A stretch of DNA of 64,000 nucleotides. It comes from RYN-230 sp963834705 (GTDB taxonomy: Bacteria; Actinomycetota; Actinomycetes; Streptosporangiales; Streptosporangiaceae). The stretch is from contig CAWICV010000004.1 in NCBI GenBank assembly GCA_963834705.1, forward strand, positions 1 to 64,000. Direction: 5' to 3'. The translations under genes were made by a program, and so were the position numbers. The stretch's first letter is position 1; each line of letters opens with the position of its first letter. This document shows, in pieces, positions 8,852 to 19,184 of this stretch. Below the pieces are notes generated by a model, which worked only from the letters and a program-made list of their open reading frames with translations, did no database searches and was not told the DNA's origin.

Positions 8852-9785
8852 GTGACGCAGACCGCGAACACCACCCAGCTCTGGCCAACTCCGCCATCCC
8901 GCGCAGACGCCGCACCGGCCCCGAACTGGACACCACTCGCGACACCCACCGCGCTCGATTCCGGGCGAGCCTGGCTGCGCAACGCGATGGTCGCCCTCGC
9001 GGTCCTGGCCGCGGCCGCGGCCGTCGTCAGCTGGGATGCCCAGTACGTCATGGTCCGCCACGTCAAGCACATCCCCGCGATCTCCGCGATCGAGGCTGGC
9101 ATCCCCGACGTCGGCGCGCTCATCTTCGCCGCTCTGGGCATCGCGTTAGCTCTGCACGGCCGCCGCGCACTCCGCCCCCGCACGCTGAACGTCGCCTGCG
9201 TCGGCCTGTCCCTGGCCATGAACGCGATGGCCGCCGGACCCGGCTGGCACGACACCGCCATCTGGGTGATGCCCGCCGCCGTCTATGCCCTCGCGAGCGA
9301 CACGCTCATCGGCGTGGTCCGAGCCTGGGCGCTGGCCCGGCGGCCAGGACCTGGCAGAAGACGGAGTCACCCCACTCGCCGTCGTGGGCGCGACAATCCT
9401 CTGGCTTCTGCGCCTATCTCTGGCCCCCCTCAGCACGCTGAGCGGGTTCCGCCGCTGGGTCGTCGAAGAATGCCCCGTCGCCCCCGGCCGTACCAGGCCA
9501 GCCACACCGACTCCTTCGCCTCAAGCCGCCCCGGTCAGCGCGCCGCTCGCAGTCAAGGAACCTCGCCGCCGCGCCGACGGGAAGCCCTGCAAGCAAGATC
9601 TGCTGATCGCCCTCGCAGGCCAACGCCACGACCTCCCGCGCCTCCCCCTCAACCGCGTCGCACGGATCGCCGGTCAGATCGCCGCCGAAGTAGACCTTCA
9701 CCCCGGCACCGCCCGACGCGTCCTGCGCGCCCACGTCAAGTCCCTGCACGCCCAGGCCACCCCAGGAACGGAGCGAAGGCCATGA
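8852..9785 (+). pseudogene. DUF2637 (SpdB-like) membrane protein, frameshifted
   Basis: GTG 8852 follows a GGAGG site. The first half (to about 9350) has three or four membrane helices (AMVALAVLAAAAAVVSW, LIFAALGIALAL and others), typical of DUF2637 proteins that accompany transfer genes in actinomycete elements. The C-terminal half, DLAEDGVTPLAVVGATILWLLRLS to the stop at 9785, is in another frame. An extra C near 9353 (CGGCGGCCAGGAC) explains the shift. The last 60 residues look like a DNA-binding helical domain (KQDLLIALAG...VARIAGQIAAEVDLHPGTARRVLRAH). The coupling-protein ATG at 9782 overlaps its stop by 4 nt. Confidence 0.75.
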
Positions 9786-11464
9786 AAGAGATCCCAATCC
9801 TCATCGCTGCGGCCGGTCTGCTCCTGATCACGGGCAAGTGGGCGTTCTTCCACGGCCGCCGCCTCCCTCGCCACCGGATCCGCCTGCTGCGCATCCGCCT
9901 CCGCCTGTGCCTGCACCCCGGCAAGGGCCTCGCCACGATCATCGAGCTGTGGTGGCGGTGGGGACGGCTGGCCATGCTCCGCCACTCCAGCCGGACCCGC
10001 CCCGGCCTGAGCTTCGCACAGCGGCTGCTCTCCCCTGCCGCCGCATACTCGGTCCTGGCCGGCCGCGCCCACTACCGGCACGCGCTCCGCCTGCCCCTGG
10101 ACGAGCACGCCGTGATCTTCAGCCCGCCCCGCGGCGGCAAGACCGGCTGGCTGGCCCGGGTCATCCTGCACTACCCCGGCCCGGTCCTGTCCACCACGAC
10201 CAAGCACGACGTATTCGAGCTCACCTCCGGCATCCGCGCCCAGCGCGGCCCGGTGCACGTGTTCAACCCCCAGGGCATCGGCGCCGTCCCCTCCACGTTC
10301 CGCTGGAACCCGCTGGCCGGCTGCCAGGACCCCGCGGTCGCAATCCGCCGCGCCGACGCGTTCGCCAACGCGGTCAGCCAGAAGGGCGTCGAAGACGCCA
10401 CCTTCTGGGCCGCGAAAGCCTCCGACTATCTGCGCGGCTACTTCCACGCCGCCGCGCTCGCCGGCCTGGACCTGCGCCACGTGGCCCGCTGGGTTTCCGG
10501 CATCCGCCCCGAAGAAGCAGAAGAAATCCTTTACTCAACGCCAGGTGCGGCGCACTATCTCGCCGAGCAGCTCGCGGAGATGCGCGGCGAAGCCAACAAG
10601 ACCATTTCCACCGTCCGGATGACGATGAGCCGCAGCCTGGCGTTCCTGGCTGATCCAGCCCTCGCAGCCTGCGTTCTGCCCGAAGAAGAGCAGTCACTCG
10701 ACATCCCGGAGTTCCTCCGCGAGGCCGGGACGCTCTATCTCATCGCGGAGACACGCGGGGAGGATGCGCCAGTCGGGCCGCTGTTCGCGTGCCTCGCCGC
10801 GGAGATCCACTACATCGCCGCGCTGGCCGGCAGCCTGCTGCCTCACGGCCGCCTCGACCCGCCCCTGCTCATGGCCCTGGACGAGGTCACCCAGATCTGC
10901 CCGGTCCCCGTCCCGTCCTGGCTTGCGGACTCCGGCGGTAAGGGCATCCAGATCATCACTGTCGCCCACGGCGAAGCCCAGCTGCGCGGCCGGTGGGGCG
11001 CCGACGGTGCGCGAATCATCATGGACACCTCCGGCACGAAGATCTGGCTCCCCGGTATCTCGGACACGGCCACCCTCGACGCCGCCTCCGCCCTGTGCGG
11101 CACTACCGCGATGAAGGAGACCCGCAACATCTTCGGCCCGCACTACGACCGTCACGACCTGTACGCCCGCCACCCGGTCATGTCCCCGGACATGATCCGC
11201 CAGCTCCCCAGCCGGTACGCACTCCTGCTTCACGGTGGCATGTCTCCGGTCATCGCCCGCCTGCCCATGGCCTGGACCGACCTCACCTACAAGCGCGCCC
11301 GCCGCGCGGGCCACGCCACCGCCGTCCTCACCGCTACCGAGCCGACCAGGCTCTGGCACGAGGTCCCACGTCCCCGTGAGCCCTGGCCCATGGACGACCC
11401 CGCCAGCGGCCCCATCCCGTCGGCCTCGGAATGGGATGACCCGGACCGGTATCCGTGGCAGTAA
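9782..11464 (+). CDS. TraG/VirD4-like type IV coupling protein
   Basis: A 560-residue membrane-anchored ATPase that would bring DNA to the transfer channel. An N-terminal helix (IPILIAAAGLLLITGKWAF) is followed by the Walker A region IFSPPRGGKTGWLA (about residue 115), Walker B LLMALDEVTQICPV (about 362) and a TraM-recognition-type segment with GIQIITVAHGEAQLRGRWG. The ATG at 9782 overlaps the stop of the frame-corrected DUF2637 gene, and its own stop lies inside the start of the next gene, so the three are one operon. The frame is also open upstream to 8852, but that stretch is the DUF2637 gene and not an extended N-terminus. No relaxase is visible in the window. Confidence 0.85.
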   Translation: MKEIPILIAAAGLLLITGKWAFFHGRRLPRHRIRLLRIRLRLCLHPGKGLATIIELWWRWGRLAMLRHSSRTRPGLSFAQRLLSPAAAYSVLAGRAHYRHALRLPLDEHAVIFSPPRGGKTGWLARVILHYPGPVLSTTTKHDVFELTSGIRAQRGPVHVFNPQGIGAVPSTFRWNPLAGCQDPAVAIRRADAFANAVSQKGVEDATFWAAKASDYLRGYFHAAALAGLDLRHVARWVSGIRPEEAEEILYSTPGAAHYLAEQLAEMRGEANKTISTVRMTMSRSLAFLADPALAACVLPEEEQSLDIPEFLREAGTLYLIAETRGEDAPVGPLFACLAAEIHYIAALAGSLLPHGRLDPPLLMALDEVTQICPVPVPSWLADSGGKGIQIITVAHGEAQLRGRWGADGARIIMDTSGTKIWLPGISDTATLDAASALCGTTAMKETRNIFGPHYDRHDLYARHPVMSPDMIRQLPSRYALLLHGGMSPVIARLPMAWTDLTYKRARRAGHATAVLTATEPTRLWHEVPRPREPWPMDDPASGPIPSASEWDDPDRYPWQ

Positions 11465-12180
11465 GCACTCCCGAGCATGACCCTGGTCACCTCATCACCG
11501 GGATCATGCTGCAGATCACCCAGCACGCCGAACGCCTCGCCCTCCTCGACCAGCGCGAAGCCACCCACTTCCGCGACACCGCCGGGCGGCTGGCCGACAT
11601 CGCCCGCACTCTGGCCGAGGTGAGCGGCAAAGTCGGCGACGTTCACGACGTAACCGCCAGGCAGACAGCACTGCTGGACACCCTCGACGGCCTCGACAAG
11701 CAGGTCGCCACCCTGGCCACCCGGCTCACCGAGATGACCGGCAGCCAGAGCAACGCAGACGGCGCTGACGAATACCAGCCCGTCCCGGCACCTCGCTGGT
11801 GGAAGCTCGACGGACGCGACCGCGAGGAAGCCCTGGCCCGGCTCCGCGCCTGGGTCGAGCAGATCTACCACCCCGGCTATGGCCACCTCGCCGCCGCCCT
11901 CGGCCCTTGCTGGGACCAGCACCCCCTCTGCCTCTATGGACTCGACTGGCTGATGGAACTGTGGTCAGTCCTGTACCTCACGCACGAACGCAACCCCGCA
12001 GCGCTCGCCAGCCAAGCCGAATGGCAAACCCGCCTCCTGCCCGCCCTCGCCGAGCAGCTCTACCTCGAAACCACCCGCTGCCAGCACGCTCAGGCGACTC
12101 AAGACCGGCGACTGTCTCACCCAGCCGATACTCACGACGGTGGGCGCCCAGCTCACCGGGGCCCGGGCACTTCACCGTGA
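11455..12180 (+). CDS. DUF4913-type protein with coiled-coil N-terminus
   Basis: A 241-residue protein starting at GTG 11455, overlapping the coupling-protein stop by 10 nt. Residues 10-100 are a heptad-rich coiled coil (AERLALLDQREATHF..., TARQTALLDTLDGLDKQVATL). Residues about 110-200 match the DUF4913 pattern, with WWKLDGRDREEALARLRAWV and CWDQHPLCLYGLDWLMELWSVLYL. DUF4913 proteins commonly sit beside VirD4-like genes on actinomycete plasmids and integrative elements; their biochemical role is not known. Its place as the last gene of the transfer operon supports a role in conjugation. Confidence 0.65.
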   Translation: MAVSTPEHDPGHLITGIMLQITQHAERLALLDQREATHFRDTAGRLADIARTLAEVSGKVGDVHDVTARQTALLDTLDGLDKQVATLATRLTEMTGSQSNADGADEYQPVPAPRWWKLDGRDREEALARLRAWVEQIYHPGYGHLAAALGPCWDQHPLCLYGLDWLMELWSVLYLTHERNPAALASQAEWQTRLLPALAEQLYLETTRCQHAQATQDRRLSHPADTHDGGRPAHRGPGTSP

Positions 12181-12248
12181 CCACCGATCTCGCCGCGGGT
12201 GAGCCGACACCCCGCAACTGTCACCCGGGCGTTCTACGGTGACCGCCA

Positions 12249-12506
12249 ATGGCCCTAGCGAAGACCGCCTACGTCGATGAGTCCATGCGGGTGCCGCACG
12301 GCCTATACGTCCTGGCCGCGGTCATCGTGGCCGATCACCACGCCGACCGCCACCGGGCAGCGCTCCGCGCCCACCTCTACCGCGGCCAGCTCCGGCTGCA
12401 CTGGCGCGACGAAAGCAACCACCGCCGCACCGAGCTGATCGCCGCCATGTCCGCGCTACCGCACACCGATCAGCGCCGAGGGGCAGCGCACCTACCTCGA
12501 TGGTGA
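12249..12506 (+). pseudogene. N-terminal fragment of a DUF3800-like protein
   Basis: The reading frame opens MALAKTAYVDESMR and continues through HRAALRAHLYRGQLRLHWRDES. The early YVDES motif is like the RNase H-like DUF3800 family. After about residue 72 (near 12465) the sequence stops making sense in this frame, and the adjoining frame becomes an internal segment of a large helicase. A deletion has therefore fused the 5' part of this gene to the 3' part of another. The remnant is too short to be active. The family call is tentative. Confidence 0.5.
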
Positions 12507-14937
12507 ACTCGCCCAGATGCGCCTGTGGATCGCCAGCGCCAAGCACGGCCAGGGCCTGTCGGTCAAGCGCCTGGAAGGCGCGCTACTGCGGGCCGAGGAA
12601 CGGCTCCGCGCGAAGCTCGACTCCGCCAAGGATCCTGGCATCACGTTCGAGGCGACCGGCATCGACTACCTCGCCGTTGACGAGGCGCACGGCTACAAGA
12701 ACCTCCGCACTCCGTCGAACATCGCCGATGCGGCCATCGACGGGGCGATGCGCGCCACCGATCTGGACATGAAGATCGACTTTCTGCGGCGGCGCAACGG
12801 CCAGCGCGTCGTCACATTCGCCACCGCGACGCCGATCGCCAACTCGGTCACCGAGGCCTACGTAATGCAGCGGTACCTGCGCCCAGACCTGCTGCAAGCG
12901 GCGGGCATCGAGGTGTTCGACAGCTGGGCCGCCACGTTCGGCCAGATCGTCACGCAGGTGGAACTGGCCCCGGAGGGTGGCGACAGCTTCCGGGTCAAGA
13001 GCCGGTTCGCGCGGTTCCGCAACGTGCCCGAGATGCTCCGCATGTGGCACGTCTTCGCCGACGTCAAGACCGCCGCCGACCTCAACCTCCCTGTCCCCCG
13101 CCTCGCCGAGCGCCCGGCCGACTGCCAGCGGGTACCGGAGACCGTCACCGTCCAGCCCTCCGACGAGCTCATCACCTACGTCGCCGAACTCGGCGAGCGC
13201 GCCGAACGGGTCCGCAGCCGCGCGGTCAGCGCCGAAGAAGACAACATGCTCAAGGTCTCCGGCGACGGCCGCCGCGCCGCCCTCGACCTGCGCCTGATCG
13301 GCCTGCCGCAACGCACCCCGGGCAAAATCACGGCCGCCGCCGACCGGATCGCCACCATCTGGCGTGCCCACCGCGGCGACGAGTTCTCCCGCCCCGACGG
13401 GACCACCTACCCGGTGCGCGGGTCGCTGCAGATCGTGTTCTGCGACCTGGGCACCCCCAGCCCGGCCTGGAACGTCTACACCGAACTCCGCAACCAGCTC
13501 ACCCAGCGCGGCCTGCCCACCAACTCAGTCCGGTTCGTCCACGAAGCCAAGAATGACACCGAACTGGCCCGGCTCTTCGCCGCCTGCCGCTCCGGCCACG
13601 TGGCCGTCCTGGTCGGCTCCACCGAGAAGATGGGCGTCGGCACCAACGTCCAGGACCGCGCGATCGCCCTGCACCACCTCGACGCCCCCTGGCGCCCCGC
13701 CGACGTCGCCCAACGCGAAGGCCGGATCATCCGCCAGGGCAACCTGAACGAAGAAGTCCAGGTCATCCGCTACCTGACGGAGCGCAGCTTCGACGGCTAC
13801 TCCTGGCAAACCCTGGAACGCAAGGCCCGGTTCATCCGCGACGTCATGTCACCCAATCTGGACTCCCGCGAGATCGGCGACATCGGCGACACGGTCCTGT
13901 CCTTCAGCGAAGCCAAGGCGCTCGCCACCAACAACCCACTCCTGATGGACAAGGCAGAAGCCGACGCCACCCTGTCCCGCCTGGTCCGCGCCGAACGCGC
14001 CCACCTCCGTAACCAGGACACTCTGCGCCGCACGCTCACCCGGCTCGACCAGCGCATCGCCACCCAGACCCAGCTGGCCAGCGACATCGACGCCGCCATC
14101 GCCCGCCGCCAAGACACCCGCGGCGACGCCTTCACCATGACCATCGCCGACCGCACCTACCGCAAGCGGATAGACGCCGGCCTGCACGTGCTCCACATCC
14201 TGCGCCAGGAAACGGCGAACCAGCTCGGCTCCCGCCAGCGAACCCTCCGCACCGGCGAACTCGGCGGCTTCCCCCTCACCGTGACCATCACCCGCACCCT
14301 CGGCCAAGTCCAGGCCACCCCCGCCCTGGAAGGCGCCCCCGGCACCGAGATCAGCTTGACCACGCGAGACCTCACCGCAGCCGACCCGATCGGCTTGATC
14401 ACCCGCCTGGAGAACCGGCTCACTCAGCTCGAGTCGGCAAAGGCCAAGGCGCTGGCCGAGGCCGATCGCGCGCGAGCAGAGATCGACCACGCCAACGCCA
14501 GCATCGGCAAGCCGTTCCCCCAGGCCGCCGATCTCGCCGCGGCCCGCGAACGCTCCCGCCAGATCGACGAGCAACTCGAAGCCGCAGCCGCGCCCCAACC
14601 AGCAGAGGCAGAATCCGAGACCAACGCGGAACGATCCGGTGACGCGATCCCGGAGGCTGCTCCCGAGGAAAGCCACATGGAGCAGGAGCCCGATCAGCAA
14701 ATTCCGCAACCGGCAGAAGCGCCGAAAAGGTCCGGGAATGCCCGTCCACCGTGGGCATCAGCGGCCGAACGGGCAGGCGGGCCGACGCCTTCCCACCGGA
14801 TCCCCCCGAGCAGGGAGCCAGCGAGCTCCGCGCTACCGCACTACGCCTCACGCGGTCACGCCAACTGGGAGCGCTCACCGGCCCATCCGAGCTCACTCTC
14901 CGAGCACTCTGACAGCGAGCCAGAGGCAGGTCGGTAA
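12466..14937 (+). pseudogene. C-terminal remnant of a large SNF2-like methylase/helicase
   Basis: About 820 codons in one frame, beginning without a start codon at the deletion junction (ISAEGQRTYLDGELAQMRLW) and ending at TAA 14937. The visible superfamily 2 motifs are DEAHGYKN (motif II), TFATATPIANSVTEAY (III), GSTEKMGVGTNVQDR (V) and QREGRIIRQGN (VI). Motif I (Walker A) is missing. These motifs match the C-terminal half of the 1500-residue-plus N6-methylase/helicase fusions carried by actinomycete mobile elements. A coiled region (about 13950-14600) and a disordered tail follow. Without Walker A it cannot be an active helicase. An ATG exists at 12517, but it lies inside the domain. Confidence 0.75.
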
Positions 14938-15041
14938 GTTGCGACCATCCCGCAGCTCATCGTCTGGCAAGAGAGAATCTTCGGGCTTACGGATCGCAGC
15001 CGTGCAGCTCGCGGACAACAGTGAGGCTCTACACGCTCACA

Positions 15042-15086
15042 TGCCGAATTGAGTGCGTTGTCGGCACGCATGCTTATGCACTCAAT
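15042..15086. repeat. Dispersed repeat copy A with inverted repeat
   Basis: Begins TGCCGAATTGAGTGC and contains the exact inverted repeat ATTGAGTGC (15048-15056) / GCACTCAAT (15078-15086) with a 21-nt spacer. A related copy lies at 19185 with the same spacing. It sits 110 nt upstream of the NB-ARC gene in a 259-nt non-coding stretch (14938-15196) that holds nothing else recognisable. Confidence 0.6.
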
Positions 15087-15196
15087 GGCATACTCACTCT
15101 TGTATTGATTCACGGTTCCTGACGTGAACTAGCTACCGCTTGTTTACTTGGACCGGTGCCTGTACTGCAGGGCGGGGGTAGGGGAAGACTGCTGGC

Positions 15197-17863
15197 GTGG
15201 CGGTTGTCGTAGATGATCTGCTGGCGTGGCTAGTCGGGCTGCTGGCCGACGCCGGCCGCCGGAAGCTGACCGCACTGGTGCTGGGCAGTGATCAGGAGCG
15301 GGCGCTGCGGCAGGCGGCCGGGGCCGCTGTGGAGGCCACCGCTGCGCAGCTGGCCCCGGCGGGTGGTGAGCACGCGGGGCAGCTGGCGATGGTGGTGGGT
15401 GAGGTCTTCCGCGGCCCGCCGGGGGTGGCGCTGGCCGGGCAGGTGACGGTGCTGGAGGCACTGCAGGCGGGGATCGCAGCCCGGCTGGCTGTGCTGGATG
15501 ACCCGGACGCCACCGGCACCGGGCAGTCGTCGATGGAGCTGCTGGGGGTGCCGGCCGGAGTGCTGGCCGAGAAGCTGGCTAGTTGCCTGGTGCGGGAGAT
15601 CATGGTTCGCGGGTCAGGGGGTGGGCCGCTGGCGCCGCTGGCGGATCAGCTGAACCATGACGTCACGCACCTGCAGGGCGAGCGGCTGGAGGGAATGCTC
15701 GCCCAACTGGCCGGGCAGGTGATGGCGCTGGCCGGGGCGGGTGGCGGCCCGCAGGTGCCGAGGAAGCCGGTGCGGCTGCCGCCGCGGCCGGTGGTCCTGG
15801 CTGGCCGGGAGGGGCTGCTCGCCGATCTAGACACCCAACTGGCGGGCGAGGTTGATCAGCAGCCGCGGATCGTGGCTTTGTACGGACTTGGCGGGGCGGG
15901 GAAGACCAGCGTGGCGGTGGAGTATGCGCACCGGCACCTGGGCGAGCTGGGACTGGCGTGGCAGTTCCCGGCCGAGGATGCCACGGTCATGTCGGCCGGG
16001 TTCGCCGAGCTGGCAGCCCAGCTCGGGGCCCCGGACCTGCCCCGTTCCCGGGACCAGGCGGCGTCGGTGCATGCGGTGCTGGCCGCCTCCCCGGATGAGT
16101 GGCTGCTGGTGTTCGACAACGCGCCCGACCGGGCAGCGGTGGAGGCGTTTCTGCCCCCTGCCGGGCCCGGGCGGGTACTGGTCACCAGTCAGAGCGCGGT
16201 GTGGCCGCCGGGCTGGGCGGTGGAGGTCCGGGTACTTGATACGCAGGCGGCGGCTGAGTTCCTGGTCACCCGCGCTGGCGACGCGGATCAGCAGGCGGCC
16301 CGCGAGCTAGCTACCCAACTGGGCGGGCTGCCGCTGGCGCTGGAGCAGGCCGCCGCCTACATCCAGGCTACCGGGACCACCCTGGCCAGGTACCTGTCGG
16401 TGTTCCGCGACCGCCGGGCGGACCTGCTGGCCCGCGGCGAAGCAGCGGGGCATCCGGCGGACGTGGCGGCCACCTTGGGGCTGGCCTTGTCCCGGCTGGC
16501 CGAGCAAGCTCCGGCCGCGGCGGGGCTGCTGCGGCTGCTGGCGTGCCTGGCACCGGAGCCGGTGCCGCTGCCCCTGCTGCTGGCCGATGCGCAGGCCGCT
16601 GGCAAGCTGGCCCCGGACGTCGCGGCCACGGTCGGGCCGCTGCTGGGTGATCCGGTCGCGGCAGGGGATGCGGTCGCCGCGCTGCGCCGCTACTCGCTGG
16701 TCACCCCCGCCGGGGATGGCCTGGTGCTGGTGCACCGCCTGGTCCAGGCCATAACCCGCGCCCAGGTGTCCGCGGAGGTGGCCGGTGAGTGGGAGCAGGC
16801 TGCCGCGGCCCTGGTCGAGGCCGCCGTTCCCGCTGACAACGAACTGCCCGCGACCTGGCCGGTGTACGCAGTGCTGCTGCCGCACGCCCGTGCGGTCCTT
16901 GACCTGACCAGCGGCGGCATGTCGCGGATCGCGCAGTCCCTCGGCCATAGCGGTAGCTACCTGGCGGCCCGGGACCTGTTCCAGCTGATCGCCGACGCTC
17001 ACAGGGACGATGACGCCTACGGGCCGGAGCACCCGGACACACTGACCGCCCGCGCCAACCTCGCCCGCAGGACCGGGGAGGCGGGGGATGCGGCCGGGGC
17101 CCGCGACCAGTTCGCCGGGCTGCTGCCGGTGCGCGAGCGGGTCTCCGGCGCCGAGAACCCGGACACGCTGACCGACCGCGCCAACCTCGCCTACTGGACC
17201 GGGATGGCGGGGGATGCGGGCGGGGCCCGTGACCAGCACGCCGTCCTGCTGCCCATCTTGGAGCGGGTCTTGGGCGCCGAGCACCCGCACACCCTGACCA
17301 CCCGCAGCAACCTCGCCAGATGGATCGGGTTGGCGGGGGATGCGGCCGCCGCCCGCGACCAGTACGCCGTCCTGCTGCCCATCGAGGAGCGGGTCCTGGG
17401 CGCCGAGCACCCGAACACCCTGACCACCCGCAGCAACCTCGCCTACACGACCGGGAAGGCAGGGGATGCGGCCGCCGCCCGCGACCAGTACGCCGTCCTG
17501 CTGCCCATCTTGGAGCGGGTCCTGGGCGCCGAGCACCCGAACACCCTGACCGCCCGCAGCAACCTGGGCCTTTGGACCGGAGAGGCAGGGGATGCGGCCG
17601 GGGCCCGCGACCAATTCGCCGTCCTGGTGCCGATCTTTGAGCAGGTCCTGGGCCCCAGGCACCCGAGGACTCTGACCGCCCGCGGCAACCTCGCCAGCTG
17701 GACCGGGGAGGCGGGGGATGCGGCCGGGGCCCGCGACCAGTTCGAGGTCCTGCTGCCCATCGAGAAGCGGGTCCTGGGCGCCGAGCACCCGAACACCCTG
17801 ACCACCCGCAGCCACCTCGCCTTCTGGACCTGGAAGGCGCCCGTTAAACCCCGGCCAGCGTGA
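15197..17863 (+). CDS. NB-ARC STAND NTPase with C-terminal tetratricopeptide repeats
   Basis: An 888-residue protein with an actinomycete-type N-terminal helical region (1-200). An NB-ARC module follows: P-loop ALYGLGGAGKTS near 228-239, Walker B WLLVFDN near 301 and the GLPLALEQAAAYI motif near 376. A winged-helix-like part comes next. The C-terminus is about seven tetratricopeptide units of 42 residues (from about 610), each ending with the ...EHPNTLTTRSNLA pattern. STAND NTPases of this design act as sensors that oligomerise on ligand binding, and several are antiphage proteins; the effector here is not obvious. The TPR units are nearly identical at DNA level, so the sensor part has recently expanded. 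The start is GTG 15197. Confidence 0.8.
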   Translation: MAVVVDDLLAWLVGLLADAGRRKLTALVLGSDQERALRQAAGAAVEATAAQLAPAGGEHAGQLAMVVGEVFRGPPGVALAGQVTVLEALQAGIAARLAVLDDPDATGTGQSSMELLGVPAGVLAEKLASCLVREIMVRGSGGGPLAPLADQLNHDVTHLQGERLEGMLAQLAGQVMALAGAGGGPQVPRKPVRLPPRPVVLAGREGLLADLDTQLAGEVDQQPRIVALYGLGGAGKTSVAVEYAHRHLGELGLAWQFPAEDATVMSAGFAELAAQLGAPDLPRSRDQAASVHAVLAASPDEWLLVFDNAPDRAAVEAFLPPAGPGRVLVTSQSAVWPPGWAVEVRVLDTQAAAEFLVTRAGDADQQAARELATQLGGLPLALEQAAAYIQATGTTLARYLSVFRDRRADLLARGEAAGHPADVAATLGLALSRLAEQAPAAAGLLRLLACLAPEPVPLPLLLADAQAAGKLAPDVAATVGPLLGDPVAAGDAVAALRRYSLVTPAGDGLVLVHRLVQAITRAQVSAEVAGEWEQAAAALVEAAVPADNELPATWPVYAVLLPHARAVLDLTSGGMSRIAQSLGHSGSYLAARDLFQLIADAHRDDDAYGPEHPDTLTARANLARRTGEAGDAAGARDQFAGLLPVRERVSGAENPDTLTDRANLAYWTGMAGDAGGARDQHAVLLPILERVLGAEHPHTLTTRSNLARWIGLAGDAAAARDQYAVLLPIEERVLGAEHPNTLTTRSNLAYTTGKAGDAAAARDQYAVLLPILERVLGAEHPNTLTARSNLGLWTGEAGDAAGARDQFAVLVPIFEQVLGPRHPRTLTARGNLASWTGEAGDAAGARDQFEVLLPIEKRVLGAEHPNTLTTRSHLAFWTWKAPVKPRPA
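17024..17846 (+). repeat. 126-bp tandem repeat array encoding TPR units
   Basis: Units begin at 17024, 17150, 17276, 17402, 17528, 17654 and 17780, exactly 126 nt apart. Each starts around GCCGAGCACCCG and encodes 42 residues. Neighbouring units share long identical stretches, such as the coding segments for GDAAAARDQYAVLLPI. Confidence 0.85.
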
Positions 17864-18183
17864 AGTTGCTCCCGCAAGTTCACTCGTGCCGAGTTGGCAT
17901 GTAAGCCCAGCTGACCAGCGGCGCATAACCGGAGGCGCCCAGGCTTCGCGCCTGTGGCTCATTTGCGACCTCCCACCGTGCCCTTGAGCACAACTCAGGA
18001 CCGACGATCAATACATCAGTTCCCACTCCGATCGTCCGACTGCTGCATGGTTATTCGTGCCCACCGGGCACCAGAACGTCCGGATCTGCCGCTCGTGGTG
18101 CGCGGCATGTCCGGTGCCTCCGCTGGTGAGGGTGGACGCGGTTGGACCTCATTCCGGCTGGCTGGGTGTGCGAGGCTGGGCGG

Positions 18184-18960
18184 GTGGCGGGGTTTGAGGA
18201 GCTTGTCAGCGAGGCACTGAGGGCTCCGTTTTCGGGCTGGGACTTCTCGTGGCTGGCGGCGCGGTCGAGGGCGGGAACACTGCCATGGAACTACCGCCGT
18301 GAGGTGGCCCGCCGCGCCGCAGCGGCCGACGCCATGCTGGATATGGGCACCGGCGGCGGTGAACGCCTATCCCGGCTGTCCCCGCGGCCGCGGCTGACGG
18401 TCGCCACCGAGGCGTGGCCGCCCAATGTCGCGGTCGCAGCCGCCAGGCTGCGCCCGCTGGGGATCCCGGTCGTCCAGGATGAGGGCGCGCCGGATAACAC
18501 CGGCCAGAGGGGGAACGAGCGGGGGCGGCTGCCCTTCCGGGATGGCGCGTTCGGGCTGGTCGCCAGCCGGCACGAGGCCTTCCGGGCGGCCGAGGTCAGC
18601 CGGGTCCTGACTCCCGGCGGCACGTTCATCTCCCAGCAGGTTGACTTCCACAGCTATGACGGCTTGTGCACGCTGGCCGGCCTTGATGTCCCCCAGCAGC
18701 CGGATAGCTGGCTTCCGCTCGCGCGCCAGCAGGTGCAGCATGCGGGGCTGGCCGTGGAAGGGGCGGTGCGCGGCGAGCAGCGCCTGGAGTTCTATGACAT
18801 CGCTGCGGTGGTGTACTACCTGCGGGTGGTCAGCTGGGCCATCCCGCACTACAGCCTGGACGCCTGCGCGGCACGGCTGCAGGCCGCACATGACACGCCG
18901 CAGATGTGGCCCGTTGCGGTCCGGCAGCGGCACTTCCTGCTGGTGGCCACCAAGCCGTAG
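18184..18960 (+). CDS. SAM-dependent class I methyltransferase
   Basis: A protein of about 258 residues from GTG 18184 (AGFEELVSEALRAPFSGWDFSWL is a typical opening for this family). Motif I is MLDMGTGGGERLS. A second-strand acidic region is LTVATEAWPPN, and a late motif is SRVLTPGGTFISQQV. The fold is Methyltransf_11-like with an extra C-terminal part (YYLRVVSWAIPHYSL). The substrate is unknown; relatives are annotated as small-molecule methyltransferases. It is on the same strand as the NB-ARC gene but 320 nt downstream, and the two are flanked by the related repeats at 15042 and 19185. The gap 17864-18183 holds no gene, but it has a 16-nt echo of the repeat at 17881. Confidence 0.75.
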   Translation: MAGFEELVSEALRAPFSGWDFSWLAARSRAGTLPWNYRREVARRAAAADAMLDMGTGGGERLSRLSPRPRLTVATEAWPPNVAVAAARLRPLGIPVVQDEGAPDNTGQRGNERGRLPFRDGAFGLVASRHEAFRAAEVSRVLTPGGTFISQQVDFHSYDGLCTLAGLDVPQQPDSWLPLARQQVQHAGLAVEGAVRGEQRLEFYDIAAVVYYLRVVSWAIPHYSLDACAARLQAAHDTPQMWPVAVRQRHFLLVATKP

Positions 18961-19184
18961 CCGCTACGCCGCTGTGAACGGCCCGAGCCCACGACTGCCA
19001 CTGTGCGGGCCGGCCCTTCCCGGGCTGGGAGATGCTCACGGCCCAGTCAGCGAACACCCCGGGCCCTGGGCTGGCCGATGAGCAAAACCGCACCGCGGTG
19101 GTACAGGCTGCGCATCTAGAACGACACCGCCCTGTCTCGCGCCGTCAACGACGACGCTCGATGATGCCCCGGTCCCTGCACTCG

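Noticed and set aside
8852..9781. N-terminal extension of the coupling protein to residue 870
   Set aside because: The open frame is accidental: its first part is the DUF2637 gene, which after a 1-nt shift continues in another frame to 9785, and the coupling protein has its own start at 9782.
16307..17962. Minus-strand frame opposite the TPR region
   Set aside because: It is a mirror of the repeated TPR coding sequence; no domain is recognisable.
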